Assembly: GCA_035575515.1 (NCBI GenBank) | Contig: DATLXU010000055.1 | Location: 1 to 64,000 of the forward strand | From: DATLXU01 sp035575515 | GTDB taxonomy: Bacteria; Acidobacteriota; Blastocatellia; UBA7656 | DNA length: 64,000 bases | Reading direction: 5' to 3' | Shown: one piece after another, positions 15,391-23,497 of the stretch | How positions within the stretch are numbered: the first letter of the stretch is position 1 | Layout: every line of letters begins with the position of its first letter | Notes under the pieces: model-generated | The model's database searches: none | What the model was told of the DNA's origin: nothing | Seen by the model: only the letters and a program-made list of their open reading frames with translations | Translations under genes and position numbers: made by a program

Positions 15391-17832
15391 TCATCGAGTC
15401 TCAACTTTATTAATCTGCCATCTGATTTTTCCTCGTAGAGGGTCGTCCTTCACCACGAAGCCATTCTGCTCAGCTTCAAGTCTGAGCGTTTGAAGATTCC
15501 CCTGCGGCAGCGCGAAAAGTCCTGTGGCAGATGAATGATCGGCGCTGAAGACTCGCAACTCGATCTCGTTCCAATTAATCTGCGACGTGCTCTGCGCCAC
15601 AGCCGCATGTGGAATGACGGCGTGATCTTTCACGAGCAGCACGACGGGAATCTGGCCAGCCGCTACCACGTGCCACGCTGCCCCGCGATAGACTTTGCCC
15701 GTTTGATAATCAATCCACGCGCCCGGCGGCAGATAAACCCTGCGGCTGTCGCCTTCTTCAATCAGCGGGGCGACGAGCAGGTCAGAGCCGAACAGGTATT
15801 CGTCTTCTATGAGCCACGATGTCGGGTCGTCAGGGTACTCGAAGAACAACGCCCGCATCATCGGATACCCATGCGCTGACGAGTCTTTGGCCTGCGCGAT
15901 GATGTAAGGCATCAGCGAATATTTCAATTCAACCGCGCGACGATAATCTTCGACGAATGCTTCATCATACTCCCACGGCTCGCGCGGCGGAGCGCCGTGC
16001 GCGCGCGTGTGCGAAGTTAGCACGCCCCATCCTAACCACCTGCGATAAAGGTCCCGCGGCGCGCGGTTGACGAAGCCGCCCACGTCGTGGCTCCAATAGG
16101 TAAAGCCCGAAAGGCCGAACGACAATCCCCCGCGCAGCTCGGCGGCCATAGCGGAGTTCGTGTTTTCAGCGTCGCCTCCCCAATGCACAGGGTAACGCTG
16201 GCTCCCGGCCCACGCGCTTCTCGCCCAGATTATCGAATCGCCCGTGACCTCTTTAGTGATGTCCGCAACCGCTTTGTTATAACGCAACGGATACAGGTTG
16301 TGCTCGTAAAACCCCGTGCGGCCCGACGCGTACAATCCGTTGGCAGGAGCGCCTTCGCCAAAATCAACTTTGATCGCCCCGACTCCGAGCTTCAAGAGAG
16401 TAGCGATTTGCCCTTGATACCACTTCACGGTCGCGGGGTTGCTGAAATCCAGAGTCGCGTCTTCGTTAGGCCGCCCGTCGCCGGTCTCGCGCACGGCATA
16501 GCCTGAGTTGACTATCTCATCATAGAGCCGGTTCCTGCGCGTGAAGTATGGCAACTGCCAGAGGCTTATGTGAAACCCCTGTCGCTTCAAATCAGCAATC
16601 ATCCGCGCCGGGTCGCGGAACCGCGAAGTTGAGAACTTATAATCAGAGCGCCAATCGGTCTCAAACCATCCGGTGTCGAGATGAATAACGTCACTGGGGA
16701 TTCGATACCGCCTGAGCTTCGCCGCAACGTCGCGCACTTCATCTTCGGACTTGTAAGTGATGCGGCTCATCCAGAAGCCGAACGACCATAGGGGCGGAAC
16801 CGGGCTGCGCCCTGTGAGCGCCGTGTATTCAGAGAGAACCTCTTTCGGGCTGCCGAGAAAGACGAACAGGTCGAGCGCGTCGTCCCCGACGTAAATCGCG
16901 TTGCTTTGATCGAACGTATGCCCTGCGTCGAGCGTCACAGGCGTTGAGGTGTGAATGAACATGCCGTAGCCGTTGCTGCTCATAAAGAATGGAATAGGCT
17001 TATACATCCACGAATTCTGAACGCCCATCGCATCGCGCGTGTAAAGCACGAGCTTCTGCCCGCGCTTGTTGAGTCGCGTGAATGACTCGCCGCAGCCAAA
17101 GATTTTTTCATCGGGCGAGAGGCTGAAAACGGCGGCGACGCTTCGCCCGAAATCGGTTGCGCGCCGGACGAACGAAAATGGCAGCGGAGAGAAGAAGCTG
17201 CTCAGGTCGTTCCTGTTTTGCGTGCTCGTGAGCAGACGGCCCGCGTTGTCACGAATCTCAATCCGCCACGGGTCTTTGATTATACTCACCGAGCCGTATG
17301 CGTTTCGGTAAGTTATGGCTTTGTCGTTCTGCTCAACTTTCCACGATGTATCCTTTGCGGGCGCGCCGACAAGCATCAGCGATGGCTCATTGCGCAAAGC
17401 TCCTTCGCTTGTGTTCATGCGGAGGCGAATGGTCTTCGGTGAAACGAACTCGATTGCAAACGTCAGCACAGGAGCGGCGTCGTATTCGGATGGAAATTCA
17501 TTCGGCGCGTCGGGCGAAAGCCCCTTATCAATCTTATTGAAGCTGTACGCGGGCCGACGCGCATACCGCTTCCATTCAAGAGCGCCGATGCCGGTCGCAG
17601 CATCGAATGACACAACGCGGTTGCCGACATAATAGGTATTCTCAAGCTTTGCAAACTCTTGGCTTATGTCTTGGGGGTCGCCCATCACCTGCTGAGCCAT
17701 CGCGGAGCCGTTGATTTCGAAAAGGCCCAACAAGATGAAAGCGAATAACAAGCCTTTGCTCGATAGCCAATATACAATCGTGTTCCGCAAATTCATTCCT
17801 CCGCTTCCGGTCTGCATAGTCATATTGACCAT
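15391..17832 (-). CDS. GH31 alpha-xylosidase-like glycoside hydrolase
   Basis: The 813-residue protein has an N-terminal hydrophobic signal (GLLFAFILLGLFEINGSAMA). It has the GH31 layout: N-terminal beta-sandwich, TIM barrel, then distal beta domains. The barrel shows IKVDFGEGAP, with nucleophile Asp about 490, and HWGGDAENT, with acid/base Asp about 554. The KxDFGE form is that of YicI-type alpha-xylosidases rather than alpha-glucosidases. It starts five bases after the xylH stop and is therefore translated with the xylose ABC operon, which supports release of alpha-xylose from xyloglucan oligosaccharides in the periplasm. An internal ATG at 17796 is an alternative start. Confidence 0.88.
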   Translation of the reverse strand: MVNMTMQTGSGGMNLRNTIVYWLSSKGLLFAFILLGLFEINGSAMAQQVMGDPQDISQEFAKLENTYYVGNRVVSFDAATGIGALEWKRYARRPAYSFNKIDKGLSPDAPNEFPSEYDAAPVLTFAIEFVSPKTIRLRMNTSEGALRNEPSLMLVGAPAKDTSWKVEQNDKAITYRNAYGSVSIIKDPWRIEIRDNAGRLLTSTQNRNDLSSFFSPLPFSFVRRATDFGRSVAAVFSLSPDEKIFGCGESFTRLNKRGQKLVLYTRDAMGVQNSWMYKPIPFFMSSNGYGMFIHTSTPVTLDAGHTFDQSNAIYVGDDALDLFVFLGSPKEVLSEYTALTGRSPVPPLWSFGFWMSRITYKSEDEVRDVAAKLRRYRIPSDVIHLDTGWFETDWRSDYKFSTSRFRDPARMIADLKRQGFHISLWQLPYFTRRNRLYDEIVNSGYAVRETGDGRPNEDATLDFSNPATVKWYQGQIATLLKLGVGAIKVDFGEGAPANGLYASGRTGFYEHNLYPLRYNKAVADITKEVTGDSIIWARSAWAGSQRYPVHWGGDAENTNSAMAAELRGGLSFGLSGFTYWSHDVGGFVNRAPRDLYRRWLGWGVLTSHTRAHGAPPREPWEYDEAFVEDYRRAVELKYSLMPYIIAQAKDSSAHGYPMMRALFFEYPDDPTSWLIEDEYLFGSDLLVAPLIEEGDSRRVYLPPGAWIDYQTGKVYRGAAWHVVAAGQIPVVLLVKDHAVIPHAAVAQSTSQINWNEIELRVFSADHSSATGLFALPQGNLQTLRLEAEQNGFVVKDDPLRGKIRWQINKVETR

Positions 17833-17837
17833 AGCTG

Positions 17838-19046
17838 CTATCCGCTTTTGCGTCGCCAGAGCATATCCAATCCGACGGCGGCGACAAGAATCGCGCCTTT
17901 GACGATGTCTTGCGTGAAATCGGGAATGTTCTTGAGCGACATTCCATTATCGAGGCTCGCCATAAAGAGCGCGCCCAGGCACGCGCCGAAGATAGTGCCG
18001 CGCCCGCCCATCAGACTCGCGCCTCCGATGACGCAGGCCGCGATTGCGTCAAGCTCAAGAAGAACGCCCGCATCGGGCGCGCCGCTGCCTACGCGCGCCG
18101 TGTAGACGATGCCCGCTATCGCCGCGAGCGTTCCCATCAGACAGAACGTGGCCAGAATGTGCCGTCGCACGCTTATCCCGGAAAGCCGCGCCGCATCGAC
18201 GTTCCCGCCAATCGCATAAAGGTAGCGGCCAAAGATCGTGTTCCTTGTAAGAAATGCCCCCAACAGCCCAACCGCGAGCAGGATGATCACAGGAATCGGA
18301 ACGCCCGCATAAGAGTTCAAAGCTAGGATGAAACCTATGATGACTACTGAAGGAGCAAGGATTCGCAGAACGGTTTCAGTCTTCCTCGTCGCGGCCAATC
18401 CATAACGCGACCGCGCTCGGACTCGACGGACGTTGAGCCACACGATGATTGCTACGGCCAGTGCAGCAATCGCCATGCTCACGACCGCAGAAATATAACC
18501 TTGCCCTATGTCTTTAAACGCGCGAGGCTGTATGGGAATGGTGTTGCCTTTGCTGATACCTTTAATGAGACCGCGCCAGATGAGCAGCCCTCCGAGAGTG
18601 ACTATGAAGGCAGGTACGTTCGCATACGCCACGAGCGCGCCTTGCATCACGCCGATAATTAATCCGACCGCGAGGGCCACAGCGATTGATGGGATCAGGC
18701 CCCAGCCGAGCCAGGTCAGAGCAATGGCTGCGATGCCGCCAGTGAGTCCGACAACCGAGCCGACCGAAAGATCAATCTGCCCGGTCACGATGACCATAAG
18801 CATGCCTACAGCAAGCACACCCGTAACAGCCGTTGACCGCATCAGATTCGAGAAGTTGCGCGCTGAGAGGAAGACCCCGTCCGTCGCCCAGGTGAAGAGC
18901 AGCCAGACGACCACGAGCGCGATGACCATCGTGTAAGCGCGCAGAGCTGTGGTGGAAATCTTGATCCCGCCACGATTCTTTTGAACAACCGTGTCAGCGG
19001 TGACGGGAGGGCGACTTATGACAGGTTCGTTGGCTCCATCGGCCAT
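17838..19046 (-). CDS. xylH: Xylose ABC transporter permease
   Basis: The 402-residue inner-membrane protein has about ten hydrophobic segments. It carries the permease signature of the ribose/xylose family (GVLAVGMLMVIVTGQIDLSV), and VFAACVIGGASLMGG-like regions occur near the C-terminus. It is downstream of xylF and xylG in the same run and should form the membrane channel with XylG on the cytoplasmic side. The xylG-xylH gap is 96 bases and almost filled by an inverted heptad repeat, which could set their expression ratio. Substrate assignment to xylose rests on XylF/XylG similarity and the xylA neighbour. Confidence 0.9.
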   Translation of the reverse strand: MADGANEPVISRPPVTADTVVQKNRGGIKISTTALRAYTMVIALVVVWLLFTWATDGVFLSARNFSNLMRSTAVTGVLAVGMLMVIVTGQIDLSVGSVVGLTGGIAAIALTWLGWGLIPSIAVALAVGLIIGVMQGALVAYANVPAFIVTLGGLLIWRGLIKGISKGNTIPIQPRAFKDIGQGYISAVVSMAIAALAVAIIVWLNVRRVRARSRYGLAATRKTETVLRILAPSVVIIGFILALNSYAGVPIPVIILLAVGLLGAFLTRNTIFGRYLYAIGGNVDAARLSGISVRRHILATFCLMGTLAAIAGIVYTARVGSGAPDAGVLLELDAIAACVIGGASLMGGRGTIFGACLGALFMASLDNGMSLKNIPDFTQDIVKGAILVAAVGLDMLWRRKSG

Positions 19047-19057
19047 AACAATACCCC

Positions 19058-19142
19058 AGTAGTTGCCAGTTGCTGGTTGTAAGTCTGCTTATCGTTATTT
19101 CGGTAACCTGCAACCAACCAGCAACTGACAACTGGCAACTGA
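19058..19142. repeat. Inverted heptad repeat between xylG and xylH
   Basis: The left part (19058-19080) reads AGTTGCC, AGTTGCT, GGTTGT. The right part (19109-19142), read on the other strand, has AGTTGCC, AGTTGTC, AGTTGCT, GGTTGGT. The arms can pair, with one extra heptad on the right. The element ends directly at the xylG stop codon and fills most of the 96-base gap. Confidence 0.75.
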
Positions 19143-20684
19143 TTATGAGTTGTGGACGTGGCCCGTCGCGCAGGCCATGACTTTTTCGGGCGTCGCTTCC
19201 GCGCGGCTGAACTCTCCCGTCACGCGCCCTTCGTGCAGAACTATCACGCGGTCTGACAGGCCAAGCACTTCGGGCAATTCAGACGAAACGAGCACGATGG
19301 CCAGCCCCTCGCGCGCGAGGCGATTGATCTGCGCGTAAATCTCCTGCTTCGCGCCTACGTCAATGCCGCGCGTCGGCTCGTCCAAGAATAATACTTTCGG
19401 TTTCGTCAGCAGCCACTTCGCCAGCACAACCTTCTGCTGGTTGCCCCCGGAAAGCGTCCCGACTTCAGTGAACACTGAATTGGCTTTGACTCTCAAATCC
19501 TTCATTGCGCGCTCGCCTTCCACAACCTCTGCGTGCTCGTCCGTGATGAAACGGCGCGCGAGACTTTTCAAACACGCCAGCGTCATGTTTTTCAGTATGG
19601 TCTGGTTGAGGATGAGACCGAACCGTTTCCTGTCTTCAGTGACAAATCCCACTCCATGCCTGATTGCGTCCGAAGGCCGAGCAATTGTCACTCGTTTTCC
19701 TTCAATCAGAACTTCGCCGCCCCTGCGCCCCTCGTGCGCGCCGAAGATTGCCATTAGAAGCTCTGTGCGGCCCGCGCCCATAAGACCTGCGATGCCTAGG
19801 ACCTCGCCTTTCCGCACCGAAAAGCTCACGTCGCGCACCAACATTTTGCCGGGCATGTTCGGGTCTTCTACCGTGATGTTGCGCGCTTCAAAGATAGCCT
19901 CGCCGCGCTCGTGGCCCGCTTCAGGGAAAATGTCGCCGACCTCGCGCCCGACCATGAGCGCGATGACGCGAGGCTCGTCCAACTCCTTCGTCGCGTCGGT
20001 CGCAACCGTTCGCCCGTCGCGCAAGACCGTGATGCGGTCCGACATGCGAAAGACCTCATCGAGCTTGTGCGATATGTAAATCATGCCGACGCCGCGCGAG
20101 CGGAGCTTGTCGAGGATATGAAAAAGCGTTTCCACTTCTGCATCGGTCAAAGCTGCTGTCGGTTCATCGAGCACAAGTATATGCGCCTGCTGCGACAGCG
20201 CCTTCGCGATCTCGACGAGTTGCTGCTGGCCTATACCTAGCTGGCCAGCGGGAGTGCGCGGGTCAACCGGAAGGTGAAGCTCGTCGAGGAGGTTCTGCGC
20301 GCGGCTGTAAAGCTCTTCCCAGCGAATGATGCCAAAGCTGCGCGGCTCACGCCCGAGAAAGATATTTTCGGCGATGCTGAGGTCTTTTACGAGCGACATC
20401 TCCTGAAAGATGATAGCGACGCCCGCCTCTTCCGACTCACGCACTCTGTGAAAGCGGCGCACCTCGCCGTCAATCAGAATCTCGCCGTCGTAACTACCAT
20501 ACGGATAGACGCCGCCGAGCACCTTCATCAGCGTTGACTTACCCGCGCCGTTTTCGCCCACGAGCGCGTGAATCTCTCCGGCGAATAGATCGAACGTCAC
20601 GCCGTCGAGAGCGCGCACGCCCGGGAAGGTCTTCGTCATATCGCGCATCTCAAGTATCGGAGCGCGGGCATTACTCCCGGTCAT
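19143..20684 (-). CDS. xylG: Xylose ABC transporter ATP-binding protein
   Basis: The 513-residue protein carries two fused ABC ATPase domains, as in sugar importers of the XylG/RbsA/MglA group. The first domain has Walker A GENGAGKST, GVYPYGSYDGEI (a XylG-like stretch), a signature region LGIGQQQLVEIAKAL and Walker B ILVLDEPTAAL. The second has LSGGNQQKVVLAKWL and VLFLDEPTRGID; its Walker A is degenerate (GLMGAGRTEL), as usual in this family. The ATG at 20684 has TAGGAG seven bases upstream. It powers uptake together with XylH and XylF. Confidence 0.93.
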   Translation of the reverse strand: MTGSNARAPILEMRDMTKTFPGVRALDGVTFDLFAGEIHALVGENGAGKSTLMKVLGGVYPYGSYDGEILIDGEVRRFHRVRESEEAGVAIIFQEMSLVKDLSIAENIFLGREPRSFGIIRWEELYSRAQNLLDELHLPVDPRTPAGQLGIGQQQLVEIAKALSQQAHILVLDEPTAALTDAEVETLFHILDKLRSRGVGMIYISHKLDEVFRMSDRITVLRDGRTVATDATKELDEPRVIALMVGREVGDIFPEAGHERGEAIFEARNITVEDPNMPGKMLVRDVSFSVRKGEVLGIAGLMGAGRTELLMAIFGAHEGRRGGEVLIEGKRVTIARPSDAIRHGVGFVTEDRKRFGLILNQTILKNMTLACLKSLARRFITDEHAEVVEGERAMKDLRVKANSVFTEVGTLSGGNQQKVVLAKWLLTKPKVLFLDEPTRGIDVGAKQEIYAQINRLAREGLAIVLVSSELPEVLGLSDRVIVLHEGRVTGEFSRAEATPEKVMACATGHVHNS

Positions 20685-20798
20685 CGCTTACTCCTACTAG
20701 GAGCCAAAACCAGAACAACTGCTGCCTTGAAAGCGGCTTCCAGAGCCTATTCCAGGACACCGCCATTCTGTCCCTACGCTCCACCCCTGACCCGCCAC

Positions 20799-21851
20799 CT
20801 ACTGCTTGGGTCGCTGCTCGGGTGGAACGTTCCTGTAGATCTCGTCCATCTTCTGGTATCCGTCTTTCACCACCGTATCAACTATGTTGCTCTTATCAAC
20901 AACAATCGGCTCAAGCAGGATCGAAGGAACATTTACCTTACCATTGTTAATCGCGGCGTTGGTTTCGACTTTTTCTTTCTTAGCCAACGCGACTGCGGCT
21001 TCAGCTGCGCGGCGCGCGAGTTGCGCGACCGGCTTATAAACCGTCATCGTTTGAGTGCCCGCGACGATGCGCTGCAAGGCGGCGAGGTCAGCGTCCTGGC
21101 CGGAAACCAGCACCTTGCCTGCAAGCTTTTGCTCTTCGAGCGCCTGAATCGCGCCGCCCGCCGTTGCGTCATTTGAGGCCACGACGGCGACGACATTGTT
21201 GTTGGCCTGCGTGAGCGCGTTCTCCATGTGGCGAAGCGCTTCGCTCGCCAACCAATCCCTCGCCCATTGGTCTGTAACGACGCGTATGTCGCCGCGATCA
21301 ATCGCGGGCTGCAAGACGTTCATCTGACCTTTGCGAAACAGCGTGGCGTTGTTATCGGTAGGCGCGCCGCCTATCAGCACGTAGTTGCCTTTGGGCGCGC
21401 GCTCCAGAAGATAGCGCGCCTGCAACTCGCCGACCTTTTCGTTGTCAAACGATATATAAAGGTCAGGCTCGCTGTTGCGCACAAGCCTGTCATAAGAGAT
21501 GACCGGCACGTTCTCGCGTTTAGCGGAATCAACAATCGAAGCGGCGACCTCGCCATTGTGCGGTATGATGACGAGCACATCCACGCCTTGCGTCAACAGG
21601 TTTTCAGCCTGCTGCACCTGCACAGCGTCGTTGCCGTCTGCGGATTGGACAAGGACTTCTGCGCCCAGCTCCTCAGCCCGCTGCACGAAAAGATCGCGGT
21701 CGCGCTGCCATCGCTCTTCCTTCAGCGTATCCATCGAAAGCCCTATGCGCAGCTTGCCGGATTTGGTTTTACAAGCGCCGCCACTAGCGACAAACACTAC
21801 AGCGAGGATGAGAATTGCAAAGCGCAAAAACTTTGTTGTATTTCCGGGCAT
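20799..21851 (-). CDS. xylF: D-xylose-binding ABC transporter lipoprotein
   Basis: The 350-residue periplasmic-binding protein of the sugar-binding type I fold has regions typical of XylF (IGLSMDTLKEERWQRDRDLF, GNYVLIGGAPTDNNA, VLVSGQDADLAALQRI). The N-terminus is hydrophobic and ends ASGGAC, so it is probably lipid-anchored; the residue at -3 of this lipobox is unusual. It is 114 bases upstream of xylG and 57 bases after xylA. It captures xylose in the periplasm and delivers it to XylGH. Confidence 0.92.
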   Translation of the reverse strand: MPGNTTKFLRFAILILAVVFVASGGACKTKSGKLRIGLSMDTLKEERWQRDRDLFVQRAEELGAEVLVQSADGNDAVQVQQAENLLTQGVDVLVIIPHNGEVAASIVDSAKRENVPVISYDRLVRNSEPDLYISFDNEKVGELQARYLLERAPKGNYVLIGGAPTDNNATLFRKGQMNVLQPAIDRGDIRVVTDQWARDWLASEALRHMENALTQANNNVVAVVASNDATAGGAIQALEEQKLAGKVLVSGQDADLAALQRIVAGTQTMTVYKPVAQLARRAAEAAVALAKKEKVETNAAINNGKVNVPSILLEPIVVDKSNIVDTVVKDGYQKMDEIYRNVPPEQRPKQ

Positions 21852-21908
21852 AAGTTTTCAAACCCTTAATTGGTAAATTGCTCAGACAGTAAAAACTAAC
21901 TTTCCGGG

Positions 21909-23078
21909 TTAATCAACGCCAAGGAGGATGTCTATGGTTAGCTGATCGAGCCGCTCGTACTCAAGCCCCTTTGAAGCGAGCGCCGCGCGATCAAAGTCTT
22001 GCGCCAGAAGCGAAGCCGATCTCTCTTTATCATACTTCCCCACCCCTGATCCCACTTCATTCTTTCCCGCGATTTCCGCAAGCAGCCTCTTGATCTCCGG
22101 ATGCGCATTCCATCGCGCCGCCTTATCTTTCAATATCAGGTAAGTTCGCATGCACCCACGCGCAAACTCTTTCACCCCTTCGTAATCCTCTGTCCTGTAT
22201 GCGTGCGCGTCGAAATGTCTCGGCCCGTCGTAGCCTACATCCTCCAGAAACTTCACCAGCCAGAATGCCGCCTTCGGATTCGCTGATCCAAATCGCAAAT
22301 CCTGATCGTATCGGCCTGGTATCTGATCGTTCAGATCAATGTGAAACAGCTTCCCTGCTTCCCAAGCCTGCGCCACCGAGTGCGTCATATTCAATCCTGC
22401 CATGTGCTCGTGCGCCACTTCAGGGTTTACTCCTACCATATCAGAGTGATCTAGCGTCTCAATAAAAGCCAGATACGCTCCCGTCGTCGGCATATAGATG
22501 TCTGCGCGAGGCTCGTTAGGCTTGGCTTCCAGTGCGAACCTGTAGCCGTATCCTTGATCAAGGCTGTACTCGCACAGATAATTCACAGCTTCGCGCAGCC
22601 GCTTGATTGCTTCATCTGCTCGGCGACAGGCATCTGTCTCTGTTCCTTCTCTCCCTCCCCACAGCACGAATATCTTCGCTCCGAGTTCCGCTCCCAAATC
22701 CATGGCGCGCATAGTCTTCTGCACGGCATAGGCCCGCACTCGCGGATCGTTTGCCGTGAACGCGCCGTCGCGAAAGACCGGATCGTAGAAAAGATTCACG
22801 GTCGCCATTGGAACTACTATGCCGTTCTGTTCGCAGGCAGCGCGGAATTCGCGCACGATTCGGTCACGCTCTTGCGAAGTCGCGTCAATGGGCACGAGAT
22901 CATTGTCGTGGAGGTTGACGCCCCAGGCGCCTACTTCAGCCAGAAGCCGCACAGCGTCGTTAGGCGCAAGCTGAGGGCGGACAGCTTCGCCAAAGGGGTC
23001 GCGCCCGCGATTGGCTACGGTCCAAAGGCCGAAGCTGAATTTGTGTTCGGGTCGCGGAGTGTATTTGTCATCAGGCAT
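21909..23078 (-). CDS. xylA: Xylose isomerase, class I (short form)
   Basis: The 389-residue enzyme converts D-xylose to D-xylulose in the cytoplasm. It has the length and motifs of the Streptomyces-type enzyme, whose metal and active-site residues are found at an offset of +3: His57 and Asp60 (NLHDND), Glu184 and Lys186 (ALEAKPNEPR), Glu220 and His223 (NPEVAHEHM), Asp248, Asp258 and Asp260 (HIDLNDQIPGRYDQD), and Asp290 (HFDAHAYRT). AAAGGAG lies seven bases before the ATG. It heads the xylose-ABC part of the operon; its product would be phosphorylated by the xylulokinase at 34.1 kb. Confidence 0.96.
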   Translation of the reverse strand: MPDDKYTPRPEHKFSFGLWTVANRGRDPFGEAVRPQLAPNDAVRLLAEVGAWGVNLHDNDLVPIDATSQERDRIVREFRAACEQNGIVVPMATVNLFYDPVFRDGAFTANDPRVRAYAVQKTMRAMDLGAELGAKIFVLWGGREGTETDACRRADEAIKRLREAVNYLCEYSLDQGYGYRFALEAKPNEPRADIYMPTTGAYLAFIETLDHSDMVGVNPEVAHEHMAGLNMTHSVAQAWEAGKLFHIDLNDQIPGRYDQDLRFGSANPKAAFWLVKFLEDVGYDGPRHFDAHAYRTEDYEGVKEFARGCMRTYLILKDKAARWNAHPEIKRLLAEIAGKNEVGSGVGKYDKERSASLLAQDFDRAALASKGLEYERLDQLTIDILLGVD

Positions 23079-23497
23079 GATTCAACTCCTTTCGTAAAAT
23101 GATTCCAGCTCTGGTTGCTGCAAAGATCCGGCTCCAATCAAAAGGCGCAAGCTTGCGTAGAAGATCAGCGCAAACTAATTGGTCCTTTTGTAACGCTTTG
23201 GTCATGTGCGCTTATGATTGATGACCTGCTCCGTGCTCTAACACTGCTGCCGCTTATTGTGGATGCCTCTCAACCGTCAAAGCAAGTTCCGCAGCCTTAT
23301 TCAACGACGACTGTTCAATCCGCAGTAAGAAACCGAATCGAGCTTCTGAATTATGCAAATCCCCAGTTTGAAATTCAAATGATTTCGGGCAATACTAAGT
23401 GCCAATAAGGAGCCATCTATATGAAACCAGCCCATTCATATTCATCTCTTCCGATTCAAACACGCCGAAGCACGACAGCCAGACTCTCTGACCAAAT
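23079..23497. other. 419-base gap upstream of xylA, no gene
   Basis: No coding sequence with family resemblance or a good ribosome site was found. Short open frames here look random. The region lies between the esterase-fusion stop and the xylA start, both on the minus strand. It is long enough to hold a separate promoter and operator for xylA-xylFGH, but no clear sigma70 pair was seen. Confidence 0.55.

Noticed and set aside
23389..23404. Sigma54-like promoter upstream of xylA on the minus strand (TGGCAC...TTGC)
   Set aside because: The spacing between the GG and GC elements is 11 instead of the strict 10, and no sigma54 activator gene is nearby.
23115..23408. 97-codon open frame in the gap upstream of xylA
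   Set aside because: No ribosome site, no domain, mixed composition and no neighbour on its strand; treated as random.
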